A stretch of DNA of 5,947 nt from JBKPCD01 sp046727175 (GCA_046727175.1 JBKPCD010000189.1:1-5947), one strand, 5' to 3'; positions 1-5,536 are shown, counted from the stretch's first letter. Numbers and translations: made by a program. Notes: a model not told the origin generated them from the sequence alone.

Positions 1-30
1 GTACTTGTGCCGAATCCGGGAGCGGGGGTT

Positions 31-1002
31 TCACGCCGTGCGCCTGTAGTAGTAATTGAGCAGCCCACCGAGTCGTTGCTGTCGATGAACGCGCCCGACA
101 CGCTGCATCACAGCAGCGCCTTCAATACGTTCGTTGCCCACGCCTTGGTGATTGCGCTCTTCGTGATAATGTGCCATGAATTCCGCGACGGCCCGTCGGA
201 AATGGCGTTCGCCGAGCGGGATCATCCGGTCGAGGCATTCCTGTTTGACCGAACGTACGAAGCGCTCCGCATAGACATTCGCATTCGGCGCTTGATACGG
301 CGTCCGCATGAGCCGAATCCCGGTGTCTCTGAGCCGGTTTCGAACTGGTTCGCTCCACTTCGCGTCCCGGTCGCAAATCAGTACTCGACACCTACCCTCG
401 TCGGCTATCGTGAGGATTCGCGCCACTTGACGCATGAACGCCTCGTCGGGATGCGGCGTCGAGCCGAGAATCTGCACCCGACGCGATGCCAGCTGGATCA
501 CAAAGACCCTGTAGAACATCACTAAGCCCCGCCACGTCCAGACCTCGGTCGTGAAAAAGTCCGCGCCCGCGATCGCGCCCCAATGCGCCCGCAGGAAGGT
601 CTGCCACGACGTCGGGCGGTCCGGCACCGGTGGCATTCCTTGCGCGTTCAACATCCGCGCGATCGTCGATCGCCCGACGCGGTGCCCGAGATTCTTCAGG
701 GCGCCTTGGATCCGCGTGTAGCCCCACGTGGGATTCTCCTTCGCCATCCGGACGACCAGACGGCGCACGTTCGCGAGCACCCCGCGGCGGCTCGATCGAG
801 TCGTTGGGGACGTCCACTTGCGCGCGATCAACCGTCGATGCCACCGCAGCAGTGTGTCGGGTGTGACGATCGTCGCGACTTCACGCCGCGCCTGCCGTCC
901 GAGCCGGTAGGCCTTCACGGCGAGCTTCCGCCGCTCATCATCGGTGAGGCGCAGGCGCCGCTGTCCCAGCTGGCGCCGCAGAACGCAATTCTCTTCGATC
1001 AA
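31..1002 (-). CDS. DDE integrase-core transposase of an insertion sequence (main frame; N-terminus frameshifted)
   Basis: This encodes the cut-and-paste recombinase of an insertion sequence. Residues about 20-120 form a helix-turn-helix-like N-terminal region containing TPDTLLRWHRRLIARKW and the WGYTRIQGAL block. Residues about 140-290 form an RNase H-fold rve core. The visible catalytic triad is D148 (GADFFT), D211 (ICDRDAKW) and E246 (NANVYAERFVRS), with 34 residues between the last two, as expected for DDE enzymes. The C-terminus LGGLLNYYYRRTA is a complete family-type end. The only start in this frame is a TTG at 1000-1002 that falls inside the conserved block YLIEENCVLRRQL, so it is probably not the real start. 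The true N-terminus lies in another frame just upstream (1015-1061). The main frame is open across all 323 codons, so the lesion looks recent. I cannot assign a named IS family; terminal repeats and target duplications are not identifiable. Confidence 0.9.
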   Translation of the reverse strand: MIEENCVLRRQLGQRRLRLTDDERRKLAVKAYRLGRQARREVATIVTPDTLLRWHRRLIARKWTSPTTRSSRRGVLANVRRLVVRMAKENPTWGYTRIQGALKNLGHRVGRSTIARMLNAQGMPPVPDRPTSWQTFLRAHWGAIAGADFFTTEVWTWRGLVMFYRVFVIQLASRRVQILGSTPHPDEAFMRQVARILTIADEGRCRVLICDRDAKWSEPVRNRLRDTGIRLMRTPYQAPNANVYAERFVRSVKQECLDRMIPLGERHFRRAVAEFMAHYHEERNHQGVGNERIEGAAVMQRVGRVHRQQRLGGLLNYYYRRTA

Positions 1003-1014
1003 GTAAGCCAGGAC

Positions 1015-1061
1015 TTCTGCTCCCGCCGATCCAACCAGGCGGTGACGGCGACGAGCAACAT
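1015..1061 (-). pseudogene. Detached N-terminal codons of the same transposase (frameshift)
   Basis: Reading from the ATG at 1059-1061 gives MLLVAVTAWLDRREQ, which looks like the usual N-terminus of this transposase type. That frame then hits TGA within a few codons. Moving back one base near 1015-1017 gives ...RREQ-E-VLAYLIEENCVLRR, continuous with the main frame. The simplest reading is a one-base deletion next to the CAG codon at 1017-1019. No A-rich slippery heptamer is visible, so programmed frameshifting is less likely. If repaired, the gene would run from 1061 to 31. Confidence 0.7.
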
Positions 1062-1100
1062 GTGCAGGGCCGAATTGTCGATCACGAACGGGAGCTTATA

Positions 1101-1223
1101 TCAGGGCCGGAACGCGATGATGTTCACAACAGGTAGGCTGAGGAATGGGACACTTCGGGCATCGGGGCCAGGCTTGTGCTCGACCTCGAGAACCATATAC
1201 TCCCATGCGTCCATTGCGTCCAT
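1101..1223 (-). CDS. Small ORF, 40 codons, weak resemblance to DUF4177-type proteins
   Basis: I chose the ATG at 1221-1223 because GGGAGG lies four bases before it, one of the best ribosome binding sites in the window. An in-frame ATG twelve bases upstream (1233-1235) is less well placed. The product begins MDAMDAWEYMVLEVEHKPG and ends VVNIIAFRP. The WEY-x-VLEVE start and the hydrophobic end closing in RP resemble small DUF4177-type proteins, which open with WEYKVV-like strands and often end in a similar way. The usual middle with GWELV is missing, so this may be a truncated or shortened relative. It lies between the attC-like element at 1289-1365 and the transposase, on the same strand as both. 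Function is unknown; the assignment rests on a short motif only. Confidence 0.45.
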   Translation of the reverse strand: MDAMDAWEYMVLEVEHKPGPDARSVPFLSLPVVNIIAFRP

Positions 1224-1257
1224 CGCGCCTCCCATTCGATTCGGCAGTTCGGGACCG

Positions 1258-1263
1258 ATTGTA
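1258..1263 (-). promoter_or_regulatory. Possible -10 element (TACAAT) upstream of the 40-codon ORF
   Basis: On the minus strand TACAAT matches the sigma-70 -10 consensus at five of six positions and lies 34 bases before the chosen ATG. No convincing -35 hexamer is seen at 16-18 bases spacing. The surrounding string GTTCGATCTACAATCGG resembles GTTCGGGCTACAATCGC at 1680-1694. Confidence 0.2.
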
Positions 1264-1288
1264 GATCGAACACGAGAAAGGCTGTCCG

Positions 1289-1365
1289 TTGCAGCCCGAA
1301 CGCACGAAAGGCCGGCACACTGGTTGCCCAGGGGCCGGCCCTTGTGAACTGAGACGCTCGACTGA
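1289..1365 (-). repeat. attC-like imperfect palindrome B, directly after the stop of the 28-codon ORF
   Basis: Seen on the minus strand. The 5' arm CAGTCGAGCG (1355-1364) starts two bases after the TAA stop. It pairs with the 3' arm CGTTCGGGCTG (1292-1302), with two G-T wobbles and one unpaired G. An inner stem CACAAGGGCCGGC (1334-1346) pairs with GCCGGCCTTTCGTG (1303-1316) with one bulge or mismatch. The tip contains TGG-GCAA-CCA. Eight bases (1347-1354) are unpaired on one side only. The 3' end TGCGTTCGGGCTGCAA (1289-1304) matches the 3' end of element A (1683-1698) at 15 of 16 positions. Size, bulged folding and placement after a stop codon are like integron attC sites. The core GTTCGGG departs from the GTTRRRY consensus at its fourth base. 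An alternative is an unrelated transcription-terminating hairpin, but no U-run follows. Confidence 0.4.
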
Positions 1366-1452
1366 TTACGAGTAATCTACGAAACGATCGTAGTAGCGGC
1401 GATGAATCGCTTCGAGGATTTCGAGATCTGATGGTGATGGCCTCTTGTTCAT
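1366..1452 (-). CDS. 28-codon ORF translationally coupled to the preceding 70-codon gene
   Basis: The ATG at 1450-1452 overlaps the TGA of the upstream gene as ATGA, a classic coupling arrangement. It is the main reason to believe this ORF, together with its regular composition. The product starts MNKRPSPSDLEILEAIH and ends RRYYDRFVDYS. It is charged, helical-looking and rich in Tyr, with no signal peptide or membrane segment. I do not recognise the family. It could be a short accessory protein or the N-terminal stub of a longer gene truncated by recombination. The attC-like element B begins immediately after its TAA. Confidence 0.5.
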   Translation of the reverse strand: MNKRPSPSDLEILEAIHRRYYDRFVDYS

Positions 1453-1661
1453 GTTTGATGTCTACGCTCCTTCGCTATCTCCCGCAGTGCAGCCGCAATT
1501 GCGTCTCGGAATTCGGTCACGTCGAGCGATCGTTCTGCGCTGCGAGGGTCTCCGCGCACCGCAATCAAGACCTCTAGCATCATCTTGGCGAAGGAGTAAG
1601 CGAGGTCGTCGGCAAGCTGGTCGTATCGATCTTTCTCGTGCTGCGGCTGATCGTCGGTCAT
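1449..1661 (-). CDS. Small acidic/helical hypothetical protein, 70 residues
   Basis: The ATG at 1659-1661 is preceded by GGAG with six bases between, a good ribosome binding site. The product opens MTDDQPQHEKDRYDQLADDL. It continues with an amphipathic helical stretch (AYSFAKMMLEVLIAVRG, about residues 21-37) and closes with a second helix ending in EIAKERRHQT. It has no cysteines, signal peptide or convincing membrane segment. The regular codon use, ribosome binding site and ATGA overlap with the next ORF support a real gene. The family is not recognised. It is the first gene of a two-gene unit bounded by the attC-like elements A and B, so it would be the body of one cassette if the cassette model holds. 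Confidence 0.65.
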   Translation of the reverse strand: MTDDQPQHEKDRYDQLADDLAYSFAKMMLEVLIAVRGDPRSAERSLDVTEFRDAIAAALREIAKERRHQT

Positions 1662-1681
1662 ACGTTTCTCCGCTCAGCGCG

Positions 1682-1687
1682 ATTGTA
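1682..1687 (-). promoter_or_regulatory. Possible -10 element (TACAAT) upstream of the 70-residue gene
   Basis: TACAAT on the minus strand lies 20 bases before the ATG at 1661. It sits at the 3' end of the attC-like element A, so part of the match comes from the shared repeat. No clear -35 hexamer is seen. Confidence 0.2.
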
Positions 1688-1733
1688 GCCCGAACGCATG
1701 CGAGGACGTGTCGTTCGTCAGCGCTCAGGCTCA
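1683..1733 (-). repeat. attC-like imperfect palindrome A, overlapping the stop of the frameshifted small gene
   Basis: On the minus strand the 5' arm AGCCTGAGCGC (1721-1731) begins inside the TGA stop. It pairs over all 11 positions with the 3' arm GCGTTCGGGCT (1687-1697), including two G-T wobbles. Within the 23-base interior, GACG (1716-1719) can pair with CGTC (1705-1708). The last 16 bases, TGCGTTCGGGCTACAA (1683-1698), recur with one change in element B, 394 bp away. The 3' arm resembles the GCGTTAGGC end of canonical attC sites, but with an additional base and C in place of a purine. The wobble pairs and asymmetric interior are typical of single-stranded folded recombination sites, but identity as attC is inferred. 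Confidence 0.4.
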
Positions 1734-1977
1734 TGCGCACCAGCCCTTCTTCTGAAACTGCTGTTTCCAGTTGAGCGCCAGATCCACAGGTGCCGTCTCG
1801 CTCCGGTTCGCTTCGCTACCGAGACGTCACCGTTGACGGTGACGGGCGCCTCGCCGCCGATGGGATGCGTCCATAACCGCAGACGGCCACGTGCGCGCCC
1901 TTGCGAAGTGCCCAGACTTCGCCGACGTCTCGCGCGTGGCCGTCCCGTTCGAGCACGTTGATGTATGGACCGTGCAT
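1731..1977 (-). pseudogene. Small unknown gene broken by two single-base deletions
   Basis: Three frames join into one plausible protein of about 82 residues. The first frame starts at the ATG at 1975-1977 (MHGPYINVLERDG) and runs to GEVWALRKGAHVAVCG. A missing base at 1874-1876 moves it into LWTHPIGGEAPVTVNGD. A second missing base near 1818-1820 moves it into SEANRSETAPVDLALNWKQ, which ends QFQKKGWCA and TGA at 1731-1733. The 247-nt span plus two bases is exactly 83 codons. The ending ALNWKQQFQKKGW resembles, from memory, the C-terminus of small uncharacterised soil-bacterial proteins; I cannot name a domain. The start is uncertain because there is no ribosome binding site before the ATG, and coding-like sequence in another frame continues upstream to about 2097. 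Element A follows immediately. Confidence 0.5.
1825..1844. repeat. Near-perfect 20-bp palindrome inside the broken small gene
   Basis: CGTCACCGT (1825-1833) and ACGGTGACG (1836-1844) are perfect inverse complements separated by TG. It lies within codons for VTVNGD and may be a coincidence of coding sequence. Confidence 0.3.
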
Positions 1978-2291
1978 GGTAGAGTGCTTTTGCTTGTGCT
2001 TCGCCAATATTCCGACGGCCGCCAGAATCCAGCACGGACACGTGGACTTCGAGCCTCGAGCGGGAGACGTTTTGGCTCTCCGACGACTTCATGACGCGAA
2101 TCACAGGAGAGACTCAGAACGGCCGATGGCGATCAGCGCCAGGCGAGCGAATAGTCTCAGCTGGTTTATTGGCCACAGCGGCCCGATGGGGGCGCGGATG
2201 AACAGACCTCGCCAAGGGAACCAGCTGTAGCTTCATTCAGCCAGCCCGTCGGTCGTGAACACATCCGCAACATCTAGATCGTGACTTTCTT
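1978..2291. other. Interval between the permease stop and the broken small gene; no supported gene
   Basis: I see no convincing coding sequence in this interval. A minus-strand frame with regular codon use (about 2010-2097, MKSSESQNVSRSRLEVHV...) may be the disconnected 5' part of the broken small gene, but no ribosome binding site or motif supports it. The only clear structure is the inverted repeat at 2158-2227. Confidence 0.4.
2158..2227. repeat. Two-step inverted repeat 65 bp downstream of the permease stop
   Basis: On the plus strand CAGCTGGTT (2158-2166) pairs perfectly with AACCAGCTG (2219-2227). Inside it TTGGC (2169-2173) pairs with GCCAA (2211-2215). The two stems are separated by unequal spacers (TA versus GGG). 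Together 14 base pairs enclose a GC-rich interior that can itself form a small GCCC/GGGC hairpin. It has no following T-run and so is not a standard intrinsic terminator. It could be a transcript-end structure for the permease, a recombination site or a small mobile repeat. Confidence 0.45.
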
Positions 2292-4724
2292 TCACTCCTG
2301 TCGGAGCGCGATCATCGGATCCAGGGCACTCGCGCGGCGCGCGGGCACGTAGCACGCGAGCAGCGCCGACGTCAAGAGCACGACGCTGACCGCCAGCAAT
2401 ACCGGCACGTTCATCGGGCCCGTTCCGAAGAGCGTACTCTGCATCGCGCGGCCCAGCCCGTAGGCGCCGGCGAGGCCCAGCATCAGGCCGCCGGCGCATA
2501 ACGTCGCGCCTTCGCGCAGGATCTGCCACCGTACGTGCGCCTGGTCCGCGCCGAGCGCCATCCGTACCCCGATCTCCGGCGTGCGCTGGACGATGCTGAA
2601 CGCCATCACGCCGTAAACGCCCACCGCTGCAAGCAGCAGCGCAACCGTCGCAAGCGCGCCGTAGAGCACCGCGTTCAGCCGATCCGACGCGAGGCGCTCT
2701 CCGACGATCTCCGTCATCGTGCGGACGCTCACGAGGGGCAAGTCCGGATCGATCGTGCGCACCGCCGCGGCGACGTCCTGACGCACGCTGTCTGGATTGC
2801 CTGCCGTACGCACTGCCACGGCGGCGTCCAGCCACGGACTCTGCCAGAACGGCAGCATGACCTCGGGTCGACTGACGTCACCGAGCTCCTGGCTGTTGTT
2901 GATGGTGTGGTAGACGCCGACAATCTCCCACTCGATCTGCGGCGCCAGCGTCGGCGGGCTGCCCGCCTCGTTCAGCTCGATGCGCTGGTCCAGCGGATTG
3001 ACGTCGCGGAGGTATCGATCCGCGAATTGCTGGCTCACGAGCGCAACCCGAACGCTGCCTGCCCTGTCGTTGTCCGTGAAGCCGCGGCCGCGCACGATCG
3101 TTCCGCCAAACGTCTGGAGGAAGTCGGGCGTCACCATTCGTACGCCCGTAGTCGGGCAGGACGTCGCATCGCACGCCGGCGTCCCGACGAGATGGAACGG
3201 CCCGCCGAACGGCGTGCCCTGGACCGGCAGGCCGGTGCTGACGCTCGCGTGCGTCACGCGGGGGACCGTGCGCAGCCGCCCGACCAGGTCTCGATAGAAA
3301 GCTTCGATCCGCTGTTGTGAATTCAACCGCTCCCGCGTCACGGGCAGCGAGAACGTCAACGTGCTATCCGTCCGAACGCCAAGATCGACCTGCGTCCGAT
3401 TCCAGAAGCTGTGGATGGCCAAGCCGGCGCCGGCGAGCGAGGTGACTGCCAACGCGAGCTCGACGACAACGAGCGCCTGGCGCAGTCGGCGTCGACCACT
3501 GCCAGCCGACGTGCGGACACTCTGCTTCAGCGTCTCGTTCGGATCCACCCGGCTCGCTTGCCACGAGGGCACCGATCCGAACAACAGCCCGCACGCCGTC
3601 GTGGTGACCAGCGCGAACAGGAGGACCGGCACGCTCAGCCGCGGGTCTGCTTCGGATGGCAGCATTCCTCGCGGGATGACCGCGAGCAGCGCCTGAAGGA
3701 GCCATGCGGCCGAGATGATACCCAGCGTCCCGCCGGCTACGGCGAGCACCAGACTTTCGGTGAGCACCTGGCGGACGACGCGCGTGCGGCTGGCACCCAG
3801 CGACGCGCGAATCGCCATCTCGCGATCGCGCACCGAGCCGCGCGCGAGCAGCAGGTTGGCCACGTTCACACACGCGATCGCCACGACGAATCCCACCGCA
3901 GCCAATAGCAGCCAGAGTGTCGTCCGCGTGTCGGCACTCAGGAAATTGTTCTGCAGCGGTTCGACCGAGACGCTGAAGCCCTTGTTCGACTTCGGCACGC
4001 GCTGCGCGAGCTCTGTGGCGATGCTCGTCATCTCGTCTTGGGCCTGTTCGATACTGACGCCCGGCTTGAGGCGTCCCATGATCAACAGCCTGCGAGCCGC
4101 GTGGTTATTCATCTCGGCGGGCTCGAACGTGAGCGGCATCCAGAGGTCCGCAGGTAACCGGTCGGAGGGCCCCGGCGGCAACACGCCGACGACGGTGTAG
4201 AGCCGTCCATCCATGCGGATGTCGCGGCCGACGATACCGGGCTCGGCAGCGTAGCCGCGCCGCCAGAGCCGATTGCTGAGCAGCACGATCTGGTTCTTCC
4301 CGGGCTGATCGTCCCCTGGCTGGAAGTCCCGGCCGAGCGCGACGGCCTCGCCAAGCATCCGATGCCCGTCGGGCGTGACGCGACGAGCCCGCACGCGGAG
4401 CGGCTCGTCGATGGTCGACAGGTTGAAAGGCCGTGGAGAGAACGGCTCCAGATACTGAAACGACCTCGCGGTTTCCTTCCAAGCGAGATAGTCCCCAGGC
4501 GAGACAGCGCTGCGGTCGCCTGGTGGCGTCTTCGACCACACCATCACCAGCTGGTGGGGCTCGGGAAACGGCAGGGGCGCCAACAGTGTGGCGTATACCA
4601 CGCTGAAGATGGCCGTATTCGGGCCGATACCAAGTGCCAGCGCGGTGATAGCGGCGACTGAAAAGCCGGGCGCCTTCATCAGTCCCCGGACAGCAAACCG
4701 CAGATCGGACCACAGCACGCTCAT
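2292..4724 (-). CDS. ADOP-family ABC transporter permease (duplicated MacB/FtsX type), 810 residues
   Basis: This is an integral membrane permease with two fused copies of the MacB periplasmic-core plus FtsX module, the Acidobacterial duplicated orphan permease architecture. Copy 1 has TM1 at about 23-50 (TALALGIGPNTAIFSVV), a periplasmic domain to about 240, and FtsX helices at about 268-292, 321-349 and 364-386. Copy 2 has a TM at about 416-436, a periplasmic domain to about 680, and helices at about 686-711, 739-760 and 772-794. The MAIRASLGASRTRVVRQ and EIGVRMALGA segments are FtsX coupling regions, and the end YVPARRASALDPMIALRQE is family-typical. I chose the ATG at 4722-4724 because GGAG lies seven bases before it and the protein then opens MSVLWSDLRFAVRGLMKAPG, the usual start. 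The length is normal and no lesion is seen. C518 and C523 in the second periplasmic domain might form a disulfide. The substrate is unknown. No MacB-type ATPase lies nearby, as is usual for this group, and no PadR regulator is present. Confidence 0.93.
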   Translation of the reverse strand: MSVLWSDLRFAVRGLMKAPGFSVAAITALALGIGPNTAIFSVVYATLLAPLPFPEPHQLVMVWSKTPPGDRSAVSPGDYLAWKETARSFQYLEPFSPRPFNLSTIDEPLRVRARRVTPDGHRMLGEAVALGRDFQPGDDQPGKNQIVLLSNRLWRRGYAAEPGIVGRDIRMDGRLYTVVGVLPPGPSDRLPADLWMPLTFEPAEMNNHAARRLLIMGRLKPGVSIEQAQDEMTSIATELAQRVPKSNKGFSVSVEPLQNNFLSADTRTTLWLLLAAVGFVVAIACVNVANLLLARGSVRDREMAIRASLGASRTRVVRQVLTESLVLAVAGGTLGIISAAWLLQALLAVIPRGMLPSEADPRLSVPVLLFALVTTTACGLLFGSVPSWQASRVDPNETLKQSVRTSAGSGRRRLRQALVVVELALAVTSLAGAGLAIHSFWNRTQVDLGVRTDSTLTFSLPVTRERLNSQQRIEAFYRDLVGRLRTVPRVTHASVSTGLPVQGTPFGGPFHLVGTPACDATSCPTTGVRMVTPDFLQTFGGTIVRGRGFTDNDRAGSVRVALVSQQFADRYLRDVNPLDQRIELNEAGSPPTLAPQIEWEIVGVYHTINNSQELGDVSRPEVMLPFWQSPWLDAAVAVRTAGNPDSVRQDVAAAVRTIDPDLPLVSVRTMTEIVGERLASDRLNAVLYGALATVALLLAAVGVYGVMAFSIVQRTPEIGVRMALGADQAHVRWQILREGATLCAGGLMLGLAGAYGLGRAMQSTLFGTGPMNVPVLLAVSVVLLTSALLACYVPARRASALDPMIALRQE

Positions 4725-5088
4725 AGCCAGGCTCCAAGCTAGTCGGGCGGTCGCAATTACACAGCCAACGAGAAGTCGCGGAAATCCAGTGAATCCTTGC
4801 CGGTTGGTGGAATCCGCAGCGCCGTGCGATGTTCGACCTCGGGACGCGTACGTCCGTCGTCGAACGGAATCCGGGTCTACGCTAGGGAGAAGCAAAAAGG
4901 AACAAGGATGAAGGAGGAAGAAAGCTCAAGCTTGCTTCGTCTTCGGCCCGTCACGAGTTTTTCTGGCGAGCGCCACATACCGATGTCCTATCTCGAATCT
5001 AAGGATTCCGTAAGCCTGTGCATGCCAGAAAGTCGGGTCTCGCTGTCTTCGTTGATGTTATCGCGGTCTTCGGTGAGGTTCTCGCTCG
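4725..5088. other. Gene-free leader between the permease and the transposase fragment, with a 41-nt polypurine tract
   Basis: I see no supported gene in this interval. PadR-family regulators commonly precede ADOP permeases, but none is recognisable here in either strand. The tract 4884-4924 is 38 of 41 purines on the plus strand. It includes an AGGAGG-like string that is not followed by a plausible start, so I do not read it as a ribosome binding site. Confidence 0.5.
4756..4761 (-). promoter_or_regulatory. Possible -10 element (TGTAAT) for the permease
   Basis: TGTAAT on the minus strand matches the sigma-70 -10 consensus at five of six positions and lies 31 bases before the permease ATG. 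The base run at the expected -35 position (TTTCCG) is a poor match. Confidence 0.22.
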
Positions 5089-5202
5089 ATGTGGTCTGTC
5101 TTCATCTCGCTTGTCGTCGCCCTCCGCGCGTGGGGCCGCTCGCGGCCGGCACTTCACCTCGAGATCCTCGCATTGCGACATCAGCTCCAGATTCTGGAGC
5201 GC
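5089..5202 (+). pseudogene. N-terminal fragment of an IS transposase (38 codons)
   Basis: The reading from the ATG at 5089 is MWSVFISLVVALRAWGRSRP followed by ALHLEILALRHQLQILER. This is the characteristic N-terminus of integrase-core IS transposases, with a hydrophobic opening then the LEILALRHQLQ block. The family-type continuation (the basic RPR region, helix-turn-helix and catalytic core) is absent. After codon 38 the frame stays open but changes character into the pseudopilin-like sequence. The opposite orientation relative to the C-terminal transposase piece at 5534-5947 means that they are not two halves of one uninterrupted copy. Confidence 0.6.
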
Positions 5203-5235
5203 CTCCTGTTCGTGCTCGTCATCCTCGCTCATGTG

Positions 5236-5447
5236 CCGGACGTCGACGGTAATGGAAATACGGGTTCCGATGGCGTGCGAATCGGAACGGCACGGATCCT
5301 TACCGTCAGTCCGAACGGGACAGCAACCGCGGGGACGCTGTACGTGCACGGCTGGCGCCGACAGTATGCCGTCCGGATCTCGGTATCACGGGGAGGGTTC
5401 GCGTCTTGCAGTACCGGGAGGGCAGTCGACAATGGGTCAGTCGCTGA
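5236..5447 (+). pseudogene. C-terminal remnant of a GspH/FimT-type pseudopilin, frameshifted
   Basis: Codons read PDVDGNGNTGSDGVRIGTAR, then ILTVSPNGTATAGTLYVHGW and RRQYAVR. A missing base at 5377-5378 moves the reading into LGITGRVRVLQYREGSRQWV, which ends SR and TGA at 5445-5447. The pattern 'ILTVSPNGTATAGTLYV' followed by 'QYAVR.LG.TGR.R.L.Y....W' is what the C-terminal beta-rich domain of minor type IV/type II secretion pseudopilins (GspH/FimT) looks like in soil bacteria. The N-terminal methylation motif and hydrophobic helix are absent. Upstream the frame runs without interruption from the transposase fragment, so the 5' part was probably lost when an insertion element landed or recombined here. 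No following pilus genes are seen. The family assignment is from pattern recognition. Confidence 0.5.
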
Positions 5448-5506
5448 ACGAACGTCGACACGACGCGCGATTCGTCGCGCTCGTGATCGACGGGATCCTG
5501 TACTCC

Positions 5507-5536
5507 GCAAGAACTCACGCCTAATGCAAAAACTCA
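5507..5536. repeat. Short direct repeat at the 3' end of the C-terminal transposase fragment
   Basis: GCAAGAACTCA (5507-5517) and GCAAAAACTCA (5526-5536) match at 10 of 11 positions, 19 bp apart, at and just beyond the transposase stop codon. Repeated short boxes at this place are often part of an IS end, but no partner end is in the window. Confidence 0.3.

Noticed and set aside
1..30. Terminal inverted repeat of the left insertion sequence, pairing 1-30 with sequence upstream of 1061
   Set aside because: Only a five-base TTGTG match could be found; not enough to call IS ends.
1010..1022. Programmed -1 frameshift in the left transposase, as in IS3-type elements
   Set aside because: The site (GAGCAGAAGTCC on the coding strand) has no slippery heptamer or A-run, so a deletion is simpler.
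1332..1341. GGGCCGGCCC perfect palindrome as an independent operator
   Set aside because: It is part of the inner stem of palindrome B and is better explained by that structure.
583..1347. Long plus-strand open frame (254 codons) opposite the transposase
   Set aside because: It is antisense to a clear transposase, has Arg/Pro-rich composition typical of reading GC-rich coding sequence backwards, and shows no motif.
2233..2835. Minus-strand frame of 200 codons overlapping the permease C-terminus and passing its stop
   Set aside because: It is Arg/Gly/Ala-rich and out of frame with the permease; the tail past the permease stop (...DVADVFTTDGLAE) has no start or ribosome binding site of its own.
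2535..3320. Long plus-strand open frame (261 codons) inside the permease
   Set aside because: It lies opposite the well-supported permease, has low-complexity Arg/His/Asp-rich composition, and has no recognisable domain.
4725..4895. N-terminal extension of the permease from an upstream TTG at 4895
   Set aside because: The extra 57 residues have no family likeness, while the ATG at 4724 has a well-spaced GGAG and gives the standard ADOP opening.
4908..5252. Plus-strand frames starting near the AGGAGG string and MKEEESSS
   Set aside because: The AGGAGG lies after rather than before the ATG, and the translation is Ser/Arg-rich with no motif; it also overlaps the transposase fragment in another frame.
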